In this document: positions 15,801 to 22,067 of the stretch, piece by piece
How the letters are laid out: each line of letters opens with the position of its first letter
How positions within the stretch are numbered: the stretch's first letter is position 1
Notes under the pieces: model-generated
Told to the model about the DNA's origin: nothing
Seen by the model: the letters and a program-made list of their open reading frames with translations, nothing else
Databases searched by the model: none
Assembly: GCA_008931825.1 (NCBI GenBank)
Contig: QXVZ01027236.1
Span: 1-22,067, forward strand
Source of the DNA: Phallusia fumigata
Lineage: Eukaryota > Chordata > Ascidiacea > Phlebobranchia > Ascidiidae
Reading direction: 5' to 3'
DNA length: 22,067 nt
Made by a program: the position numbers and the translations under genes

Positions 15801-18179
15801 AAATGCTGCACTATCCAAAAAACAAACATAACTTTGGGGTTGTGCGAATAAAATCATTTAAGCAAGTGATTCTCAACCTAAGCTACAAAACTATTATTTT
15901 AAGCCCACTAGAAAAGGGATTTAAATTTATGGAAGAAATTTGCTAAAAATTGCTTAACGTTTTATTATTTGTAAAGAAAAAACAGACGCCTAATATAATT
16001 ACCTCTGGTCGCCTAATAACTTAACATGGAATAAACCTGGACTTTATACTAGCTTGAGCATAATAATTTATTTCGTGTTGGCGTGGCAAGAGACCAGAAT
16101 TGATTTATGTCTTGTCACTAAACTTTTAACTCAAAATCAGGCAGTGGAAGTGATATTTGTGATTGGCTGAAGAACATATTGCAAAGACAGGAAGTTATTT
16201 AAGAAATGTGATATAATCCAACCTGTATGTTCAGCTTGGAGAGCATATGCCAGCCCGTCCAAGTACTCATGCATTTATGAGAGATCTCTACAAATGGCTT
16301 CAACCACAAGAGAGCATCAGCTATAATATTTGGATGGAGAAAATTATGCAAAAGACGGTTTGTGTTGTCACTGTTGTGTGAAATGACCTTTTTACTGTAT
16401 GTGTTGTAATTAGGCATGTTCCATTTGTGATAAGGCATCCATTTTTGTTTTATGGTTTTTTTTTATGTATTTGCAGAAAGATAGATATTTGCCACCATCC
16501 AACAAACTGTGGGTGGGTTGCCAACCCAGCAAGCCAAGTTTACGGCGTTATCCTTGTTCATTGTGGACATTATTCCACACAATGACTGCAGCTTCTGTTA
16601 ATGCCCAACTTCCTGGTAGGAAATATTTCTAATATGTTTTTGTGGTTAGCGCTGACTTGGTTACACAATTTTGACAAGGAGTTGTATGAATTTTTACACA
16701 TGATTTTTCACACATTTTAATTTATCAACTTGTTTAAATCCTTTACTTTGTATTCTTTTTTCTTGAAAAATTTTTACACAAAACGGCCACAGACAATTAC
16801 CCACCACTTGGATTTGTTGAGATTTACCTGTTCAGGGTAAATTTATGTAAATATCAGTTAAGGGTTAAAAGTTTTTGTGCTACAGCAATACAGACAACTG
16901 CAACCCTCGTAGTTTAATAAGTTACTTGTACCCCTAAGACTTAGAAATGATAAAGTACATGATAATTAGCAAATGACAGATTAAGATTTTTACATTTGCA
17001 GATCAAAGTTTGGTTCCGAGTGCAATGGCAGCTTACATTATAAACTTCTTCGGTTGTCGAGAATGTCGGATTAACTTCATGAAGGAAATCAAGCAGATGC
17101 CGTACAACAGTTCATCTGGTCCTTACAGTGCTATTCTGTGGCTCTGGAGAATTCATAACAGTGTCAATGAAAGGTAAAAGAAAAGATATCTGAAAATTAT
17201 AGTAATGGGACAAAATCAAAATTACTGGTTTCAGCCAGATAGTGATTGTAGATGTTATGGCACATAAAGTGATGTAGTCAAACTGTAGAGATCCAAAACG
17301 GCCTCTCAGTTGACTGAAACTTTGGCAGATGGCAGTTTGAGTAATGTACGTATATTGCTCGATTGTTGACTTTAAAGCCCTGTTGGGGTCTTCTCTAGCC
17401 CACTCCATCATAGCATTGTTATATTTTTGCTGTTGCTACACTCAATGTTGTGTATGAATTGGTATGTTTACCTGTTTTGTTTTATTAATAGCATAAAAAC
17501 TAACTCTTTAAATAAATCAACCAAAGCCTGCTGCATATTTATGGTACTCCACAATTACAACTTGCATGTTTAGTTACCAATGCAGTTTTGCCTGCAAAAA
17601 CAATGATCCCATAAAAAGCTTAGGTGATTATAGCACCCAACCTAAAATAATTCAGTAAAAATACATGTACATTATTTTCAAAATGGTTCATATCATCCTG
17701 TATGTACATAGCAGCATGGTGAAAGCCACCCTTCTAATTTTATTTTGGCCTGATTAAACCCTGTAGTGATGGAAGTGATAGTCATCTTTGTCCAGCTACT
17801 TACTGCTGGTCTTGTACTGTGGACAATGTTTTATTGCAAGTAGACAGAAAGTTCCTTACCTGGTTTTTACTGCTGTAGCTATTTCCATTGTTTCTTGCAA
17901 TGTGTAAGTTTCTTATAGTTCTTGCTGTTAAATTGTAAATTTAGGATCAATATTACAAGAAATTATTGTTGTAGGTTACATTCCAACTCATCAACAGAAG
18001 ACCCAGCTTTTCCGAAACTTCAGTTTCCACCAATAGAAATGTGCCCAGGTTGTCATGGTGCCAACAATGTATGGAATGAAAACAATGTCGCAGAATATCT
18101 CATCAGAAGATACTCAAAGATCAATGTGGCTCAAGACTTCTTAAACTTTACTGTTGATTTTGCTGATGATGAAAACAAG
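12738..18179 (+). CDS. QSOX: quiescin sulfhydryl oxidase (QSOX), partial
   Basis: Flavin-linked enzyme of the secretory pathway that makes disulfides in client proteins and passes electrons to O2. Exons 12738-12886, 13082-13176, 13554-13654 or 13850-13971, [gap], 15360-15503, 15658-15787, 16235-16357, 16477-16615, 17002-17173 and 17975-18179 join in phase. Visible: signal peptide (residues 1 to about 20), thioredoxin motif WCGHC (residues 62-66), IN-C...C and cis-proline DYP, helix-rich region ([26 protein letters not shown]), and the Erv/ALR domain with [30 protein letters not shown] (FAD-side CxxC) and [12 protein letters not shown] (FAD contacts), then the distal CPGC. Missing: the second thioredoxin-like domain (probably in the gap at 14295) and the C-terminal membrane helix (cut at 18381). 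QSOX1 versus QSOX2 cannot be decided. Confidence 0.93.
13082..13176 (+). CDS. QSOX: QSOX exon 2: thioredoxin WCGHC
   Basis: 95 nt after TTTTTTCTACAG. It encodes [20 protein letters not shown] then [12 protein letters not shown] plus G. WCGHC is the client-facing redox dithiol of QSOX. Donor GTATGT, phase 1. Confidence 0.95.
13554..13654 (+). CDS. QSOX: QSOX exon 3a: second half of thioredoxin domain, version A
   Basis: 101 nt, enters in phase 1 and leaves in phase 0. Encodes [20 protein letters not shown] then [14 protein letters not shown]. It matches the QSOX segment ALDCAEETNSAVCRDFNIPG with conserved C...C and the cis-proline (YPT). Acceptor CCCATTTTCCAG, donor GTAATG. Confidence 0.93.
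13850..13971 (+). CDS. QSOX: QSOX exon 3b: second half of thioredoxin domain, version B
   Basis: 122 nt, also phase 1 in and phase 0 out. Encodes [20 protein letters not shown] then [21 protein letters not shown]. Shared with 3a: W, the G-x-INC core, the second Cys, DYP and the final Arg. It has a longer insert between the cysteines and Glu after the cis-proline. Acceptor TACCTTGCAATTCAG, donor GTACAT. Joining 3a to 3b shifts frame and hits a stop after 24 codons, so they are alternatives. Confidence 0.85.
14295..14295. other. single N, probable contig join inside QSOX
   Basis: Ambiguous base where QSOX lacks its second thioredoxin-like domain exons. Confidence 0.6.
14401..15060 (+). mobile_element. 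hAT-like non-autonomous element with 8-bp target duplication
   Basis: Ends TAGGGATGTTCAAA (14401-14414) and TTTGAACATCCCTA (15047-15060) are perfect inverted repeats, extended by GTAGAATA / TATTCTAA. Flanking octamers ATTTACAC (14393-14400) and ATTGACAC (15061-15068) differ at one base, the 8-bp target duplication expected of hAT. About 660 bp; the short open frames inside show no transposase. Confidence 0.85.
15360..15503 (+). CDS. QSOX: QSOX exon: helix-rich region start; donor altered
   Basis: Acceptor TTGTTTGTAG; first G completes a codon, then [20 protein letters not shown] and so on to NQVTVDY plus [17 protein letters not shown] matches vertebrate SRSFYTAYLQRLSGL. Ending at 15503 gives AG+G=Arg and the join [13 protein letters not shown], the exact fit to the next exon, but the intron then begins GGATGTT instead of GTATGTT. 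The only canonical GT in the right phase (after AACCT at 15458) would drop 15 conserved-length codons. Confidence 0.8.
15658..15787 (+). CDS. QSOX: QSOX exon: helix-rich region
   Basis: 130 nt after AATTTGTTTTCAG: G, then [43 protein letters not shown]. Corresponds to vertebrate IYMADLESALHYILRIEVGR and VLEGQRLVALKKFV. Donor GTAAGT, phase 0. Confidence 0.93.
15788..16234 (+). other. QSOX intron
   Basis: 447 bp; the preceding exon frame runs on into it to 15946 but has no recognisable residues after the GTAAGT donor. Confidence 0.6.
16235..16357 (+). CDS. QSOX: QSOX exon: helix-rich region to Erv linker
   Basis: 41 codons: [41 protein letters not shown]. Acceptor CTGTATGTTCAG, donor GTTTGT. 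Matches the variable FPGRPLVQNFLHSVNEWL region by position and by R-P, F and WL residues. Confidence 0.85.
16477..16615 (+). CDS. QSOX: QSOX exon: Erv/ALR domain, first helix
   Basis: 139 nt after TATTTGCAG. Includes [20 protein letters not shown] and [16 protein letters not shown]. The WVGC...PCSLW block matches QSOX WIGCQGSEPHFRGFPCSLW, whose cysteines form the structural disulfide of the domain. Donor GTAGGA, phase 1. Confidence 0.95.
17002..17173 (+). CDS. QSOX: QSOX exon: Erv/ALR active site
   Basis: 172 nt after [68 protein letters not shown] plus AG. CREC is the FAD-proximal redox pair (vertebrate CRDC), and W-x-x-H-N-x-VN contacts FAD. NSS is a possible N-glycosylation site. Donor GTAAAA. 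Confidence 0.95.
17174..17974 (+). other. QSOX intron
   Basis: No gene recognised. An open frame on the opposite strand overlaps the preceding exon and is only its antisense shadow plus AT-rich sequence. Confidence 0.6.
17975..18179 (+). CDS. QSOX: QSOX exon: end of Erv/ALR domain
   Basis: 205 nt after TATTGTTGTAG: G completes Arg, then [40 protein letters not shown] and so on to [19 protein letters not shown]...CPGC matches DPQFPKVQWPP...CSAC, the distal CxxC. Donor GTAATT, phase 0. The following exons are absent because of the join at 18381. Confidence 0.95.
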
Positions 18180-18180
18180 G

Positions 18181-18380
18181 TAATTATGGGTCCCCTTCCC
18201 AAAGGGGGGGCATATTGTTTTCACTCTGTTTGTTTTTTTCTTTTGTTTTTTTTTCTTTTTTGTCCCCTGCAGCTTATCCATGCACTTTTGTCATGAAATG
18301 TTTGATGGGGGGGGGGGGGGGGGGGACAGCTGGTAGATATGGTCAAGGCGGTGTGTCATGAGTTTAGTTTAACCCCATAG
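18181..18380 (+). repeat. dispersed repeat copy with G19 run
   Basis: Starts in GGGTCCCCTTCCCAAAGGGG, T-rich middle, then GCAGCTTATCCATGCACTTT, a G19 run (18307-18325) and ACAGCTGGTAGATATGGTCA. Parts recur at 1046-1200, 3184-3280 and 3567-3680, and weakly after 7499. Family unknown to me; SINE or MITE relic possible. Confidence 0.5.
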
Positions 18381-18381
18381 N
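18381..18381. other. single N, probable contig join QSOX to dynamin copy 2
   Basis: Left side is a QSOX intron or repeat; right side is the middle of a dynamin intron identical in kind to 5493 onward. Neither gene is complete across it. Confidence 0.75.
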
Positions 18382-19118
18382 ATAAGGCAATCTTGTTTAA
18401 TGGTGACCTGGGTAACAGCTTTTACCTAATGACTCAACCCAAGATTTCTATGCTACGATTGAGTGATGCAGACACAAAGAAGGATTGTGGGAATTCCCTT
18501 AAACTGGAAAATGTGTTGTCACCAATTATTCAATTTTTCGAAATTCTCCAAGTCATAATATTGAACCCCCCTATTAACATTTCTGAAAACGCCCCAGTAT
18601 AAACCTATATGTTTGTTTTCCAGCTTTGAAATAAGTCCACTCTTTTCAGTTCTAGTCTGTACCCTTAATTGTCTAACAACCACATAGTTAAAGCAGTTTG
18701 ACCTGAATGTCTTGGACAAATTTTTCTGCCAAAACAGGGGAAACATTCATGTTGAGTGAAATGGCACGCTAAAGTCACAGATTAACTGTTACTCAGGTGT
18801 CGGGACCGATGTGTTGCTGCTGTCAGAAACAAAACTGTGGGGGAAATAAGAGTTCAGTGGTTCATAAGTGTAGGTGCCATGAAAAAGCTTTCAGTGTCGG
18901 TTTGTGACCTCATTTTTTTCTGCTGTGTTTTGAAGCTTGACAACATCTCCTGGCCAACCAATGTGAAACAACAGGGATAATAAAATCTCGCTAGTTGAGG
19001 CAAGGAAAGGGCCATTTAAGTGTGTATTCGCTCGCTGAAGATCAACACACTTTCTGAAACATTTTTTAAGCCTTGTTGACTTTTCGAAAAACGTTGCTGA
19101 TCTATTGTTTTTCCGCAG

Positions 19119-19212
19119 ACAATTGGAACTTTCTGCTGAGTCTCAAGACACCGTGGATAGTTGGAAAGCTTCATTATTGAGAGCAGGAGTTTACCCTGAG
19201 CGCACAACCGAG
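19119..19212 (+). CDS. DNM: dynamin exon: PH C-terminal helix, copy 2
   Basis: Same 31 codons as 6208-6301, with a TTG/TTA synonymous change in SLL. Acceptor TTTTTCCGCAG. Confidence 0.88.
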
Positions 19213-22066
19213 GTTCGAATGAACTGCGTCATTATGAAACGCTCAACTCTCGAGTGTTTCGAAACTTGTATGACGTCACTGTCTGATGAGTTAAAATTCG
19301 TGACAAGACCCTAGTTTTCATTGGGCTTAAATTTCCGATGATTAAGTGAAATAAGTCATGTTGGTATTTTTTTAAGTTTTTGTGGTATAAGCTCGGGGTA
19401 GCCAACTGAACGTCCAGCAAATGATGGTAACACTGAATACTCAAGTTGGGACTTTGATGTAACGCGTATATTGGGTGATAATTATCTTCGTGCCTTACTT
19501 TTAAGCTCAGCCGAGCACCGAATATAAAAAACTACTTAGCTCAGCATCGATTACTTATTCCGATACCATCCCCAGTGTATGCCTCCACTGATCAGTTTTG
19601 TAATTCTTCATTCGCGCTTTGAACTTGTTTCGTCAAGGAAACTCGCTAAGCTATCGAATGTCACAGCAACGTTGCTTTACTTGATTCAACACTTCTAGTC
19701 TGAGTTGCAGTAAACCAACTAATCGGTTGAAATTTTCATAAAACCACCAATATGAGTATGATTCGTCCGAAGTCTGAAACAACACAAACCGCCCCAATCC
19801 AGTTTTAGTGTTTTTGACCGATCCGATGCACTTAACCTTGAAGCGTTAATCACAAGAGCTTGTTTTTGGTTTTGAAAACAAATACGTTTGTTTGTTTTTT
19901 AATTATTTGTACCTCTGGTTTAACAAATTCCAAAACTTTGGACTTTGTTTCGTTTCTGGTCCGGTTTGAACATTAGCCGCTTTGTGCCTCCCGGTGCGAC
20001 TCTGATTGTAAACCTTATTTTGTCTATGTGTAGAAGGAAAGCTCTTCGTCATCACCTAGCGGCAACGACTCGTCAGGTTCACTTGATCCACAGTTGGAGA
20101 GACAAGTTGAAACCATTCGCAATTTGGTGGACAGTTATATGGCTATCGTCAACAAAACTATCCGCGATCTTGTACCGAAGATTATCATGAACATTATGAT
20201 CAACCAGGTAAGGAAGTTATTTTGTAACGTATAAATTTCAGAAATAACCATAGGTGTAAAAACGCCAAGCGTGCCCAAAGTTCTGTTGTGATTTTTGTAA
20301 GTAACTAGTTTTCTTTTTTCTTTAGACAAAAGATTTTATCAGTACTGAAGTTTTGGCTCACCTTTATTCCAGTGGAAATGCTGTAAGTTTTTATGGATCC
20401 CTTTCCAAAGGGGACACATCTTGGTTTCGTTTTTTCTTTCCAAGGCCGGTTTGTTCCTCCCATCTAGAGAGTCGTTTAAATATGTTCAAATTTGCACACA
20501 TGATAGACAGATGTCTGAAGTTGTACACAGGTAACGCTTAACCCTAGTTCCAAATATGTTTTTGAACGCTGACTGATTTGGCCTAAACGCAAAACGACGC
20601 GACTGTGNCAACGACTCGTCAGGTTCACTTGATCCACAGTTGGAGAGACAAGTTGAAACCATTCGCAATTTGGTGGACAGTTATATGGCTATCGTCAACA
20701 AAACTATCCGCGATCTTGTACCGAAGATTATCATGAACATTATGATCAACCAGGTAAGGAAGTTATTTTGTAACGTATAAATTTCAGAAATAACCATAGG
20801 TGTAAAAACGCCAAGCGTGCCCAAAGTTCTGTTGTGATTTTTGTAAGTAACTAGTTTTCTTTTTTCTTTAGACAAAAGATTTTATCAGTACTGAAGTTTT
20901 GGCTCACCTTTATTCCAGTGGAAATGCTGTAAGTTTTTATGGATCCCTTTCCAAAGGGGACACATCTTGGTTTCGTTTTTTCTTTCCAAGGCCGGTTTGT
21001 TCCTCCCATCTAGAGAGTCGTTTAAATATGTTCAAATTTGCACACATGATAGACAGATGTCTGAAGTTGTACACAGGTAACGCTTAACCCTAGTTCCAAA
21101 TATGTTTTTGAACGCTGACTGATTTGGCCTAAACGCAAAACGACGCGACTGTGATTGACATGGCTCATCCCATGCGTTAAGCTTACAAAAAAGCATGTTG
21201 TAATTAAATACAGGTATTTGACTTAATGGTGACGTCAAACACGTATATTTTAAAAGTGTCATAATCATAAAATGTATATTCCTTTCGCAGAACAACTTAA
21301 TGGAAGAATCAGCTGAAGAAGAGGAACGACGAGACACGATGGTAAAAATGTACAACAGCTTGAAGGAAGCACTCAAAGTGATGGGAGATATTAACATGAA
21401 GGTAGAATTTTTGTTTCTTATTTACTATTTAAAATAGTCTCAAAGTTCAAGAACTTCGCGATGTAGGCGAACACATAGTAATGATAAATCAAAATTTCAT
21501 TATTCTGAAACAGGCGACTAATTTTAGCACTGAGGTGGTCCTTTACACCAGGGGTGTGCAACCTTTATTACTGTAGGGCCAAACAGAACGACCTGATATA
21601 AACCGCGGGCCGCACCATCGTATAACATAGCTTGACTATATTTTACTGCAAATAAACTCTAATAAGAATGAGCATTCTGTTTACAAAGGCAAGGAATAGT
21701 AAAATTCGTCAGGAATACTTTGTTCAATTAAATTCGAATAAAGATCCGGGAGACAATGTTACGGGATGGATAATAAATAGGACTTTGTTGTAAAATCAAA
21801 AGGAATCGTTCACAGGACATTCACTGAATCGTTTAGCGCCGCACTCAATTCAAAACCCGCACCTCTCCGCGGGCTGCACAATTTCTAATAACGGGCCGCA
21901 CTTTGCGCACCCCTGTTTTAAACTAATCCTATTTTACTTTGTTGTAGACTGTACAAACCAACCTCCCACCTCCCGTCGACAATTCGTGGATTCATGAAGA
22001 ACCCCAACAATCATCACCAAACCATGTATCGAATGGTTTCAACAATCTTGCTCCATCGCGTCAGAG
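19119..22066 (+). CDS. DNM: dynamin, partial, copy 2 (PH end, GED, PRD start)
   Basis: Exons 19119-19212, 20034-20207, 20326-20382, 21291-21401 and 21948-22066 encode the same protein as 6208-8905 in copy 1. The coding differences compared by eye are all synonymous (for example ATC/ATT, CTA/CTT, TTG/TTA, GTT/GTA, GGC/GGT). Identical splice phases, including the weak GAG|GTTCGA donor. It has no GTPase, stalk or PH start, and is preceded by QSOX, so it could not make dynamin alone. Either an unmerged haplotype or a real truncated duplicate. The window ends one base after the last exon, at its donor G. Confidence 0.85.
20034..20207 (+). CDS. DNM: dynamin exon: Ser linker and first GED helix, copy 2
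   Basis: Same 58 codons as 7122-7295 with one synonymous Ile codon change. Donor GTAAGG. Confidence 0.88.
20326..20382 (+). CDS. DNM: dynamin exon: GED middle, copy 2
   Basis: Encodes [19 protein letters not shown] as at 7442-7498, with synonymous Leu and Ser codon changes. Confidence 0.88.
20609..20753 (+). pseudogene. repeated, 5'-truncated copy of GED helix exon
   Basis: Repeat of 20063-20207 beginning inside the exon, directly after N. No acceptor of its own; expected to be an assembly duplicate rather than a real exon. Confidence 0.8.
20872..20928 (+). CDS. DNM: repeated GED middle exon (assembly duplicate of 20326-20382)
   Basis: Identical to 20326-20382 with the same flanking splice sites, within the 545-bp repeat. 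If the repeat is an artefact, only one of the two exists. Confidence 0.7.
21291..21401 (+). CDS. DNM: dynamin exon: GED C-terminal helix, copy 2
   Basis: Same 37 codons as 7856-7966 with TTG/TTA, GTG/GTA and GAG/GAA synonymous changes. Acceptor CCTTTCGCAG, donor GTAGAA. Confidence 0.88.
21549..21915 (+). mobile_element. hAT-like miniature element (copy 2, uninterrupted)
   Basis: 367 bp, ends CAGGGGTGTGCAA and TTTGCGCACCCCTG. Flanks CTTTACAC and TTTTAAAC agree at 6 of 8 positions, consistent with a decayed 8-bp target duplication. Shows the state without the nested element at 8328. Confidence 0.75.
21948..22066 (+). CDS. DNM: dynamin exon: start of PRD, copy 2
   Basis: Same 39 codons plus AG as 8787-8905, with only silent changes seen (GAG/GAA, GTT/GTA, GGC/GGT). 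Donor cut by the window end. Confidence 0.85.
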
Positions 22067-22067
22067 G

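Larger units (their letters stand above)
20063..21153 (+). repeat. 545-bp identical direct repeat around N at 20608
   Basis: 20063-20607 and 20609-21153 read identically (offset 546), starting CAACGACTCGTCAGGTTCAC and ending CGACGCGACTGTG. The break falls inside an exon. Most likely overlapping contig ends not collapsed in assembly. Confidence 0.9.
18382..22067 (+). repeat. second copy of dynamin 3' part (colinear with 5493-8906)
   Basis: Exons, introns and the hAT-like element are in the same order as in copy 1 with a few percent difference in introns. It lacks the 259-bp nested element, and carries an internal 545-bp repeat around the N at 20608. It begins at an N and no upstream dynamin exons precede it. 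Confidence 0.92.

Noticed and set aside
15536..15946. 136-codon continuous frame as one gene
   Set aside because: Only 15658-15787 is QSOX; both flanks are intron running on by chance in frame.
16793..16836. Possible 44-nt QSOX cassette exon (CACAG| ... |GTAAAT) encoding [14 protein letters not shown]
   Set aside because: Enters in phase 1 but leaves in phase 0, so it cannot join the phase-1 exon at 17002; the direct join 16615-17002 matches the family without it.
17112..17411. 99-codon open frame on - strand
   Set aside because: Overlaps antisense to the conserved QSOX active-site exon and extends into intron; no features.
20063..21153. Real tandem duplication of GED exons
   Set aside because: Arms identical, hinge is an N in mid-exon, and one arm has no acceptor; an assembly overlap is simpler.
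1..22067. CRISPR arrays, bacterial operons, rRNA or tRNA genes, spliced-leader RNA gene
   Set aside because: Looked for regular spacer repeats, Shine-Dalgarno-led frames, conserved RNA blocks and an ascidian leader-like 16-mer; none seen.

Overview
The window is animal (eukaryotic) DNA: AT-rich, with short exons, GT-AG introns of a few hundred bases, and miniature transposons in the introns. Intron style, gene content and an apparent tightly packed two-gene unit with an acceptor-like tract just before the second ATG suggest a tunicate, most likely a Ciona-like ascidian. That placement is inference. All recognisable genes are on the + strand. Single N bases at 10953, 11238, 14295, 18381 and 20608 look like contig joins, and several structures must be read with that in mind.

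Region 1 (1-10953) holds the 3' two thirds of a classical dynamin: end of the middle/stalk domain, PH domain, GED and part of the proline-rich domain (PRD). It contains two mutually exclusive 71-nt middle-domain exons (387-457 and 1451-1521) and two candidate in-frame microexons where vertebrate dynamins have an optional DEIL/GEIL tetrapeptide. Its introns carry a hAT-like element with a second small element inserted in it, and a Harbinger-like foldback element. The last coding exon is not visible.

Region 2 (10954-12240) has no recognisable gene. It contains a short tandem repeat and a 64-bp repeat flanking an N.

Region 3 (12285-12566) is a complete single-exon COA3 (cytochrome c oxidase assembly factor 3). 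Only 158 nt later comes a pyrimidine-rich AG acceptor, 13 nt before the start of a quiescin sulfhydryl oxidase gene (QSOX, 12738-18179). This spacing suggests a trans-spliced operon. QSOX shows signal peptide, WCGHC thioredoxin motif, helix-rich region and Erv/ALR domain with CREC and CPGC. Notable points: a tandem pair of homologous, phase-matched exons for the second half of the first thioredoxin domain (13554-13654 and 13850-13971) that cannot be joined to each other in frame; no second thioredoxin-like domain, probably lost in the gap at 14295; a splice donor reading GG instead of GT at 15504; and loss of the C-terminal membrane part at the join at 18381. A 660-bp hAT-like element with 8-bp target duplications lies in one intron.

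Region 4 (18382-22067) is a second, slightly diverged copy of the dynamin 3' part (from the intron before the last PH exon to the first PRD exon). All coding differences I compared by eye are synonymous. It also has an identical 545-bp direct repeat around the N at 20608. This is either an unmerged second haplotype placed in the scaffold or a real recent partial duplication; the N joins and the neutral coding differences favour the former.
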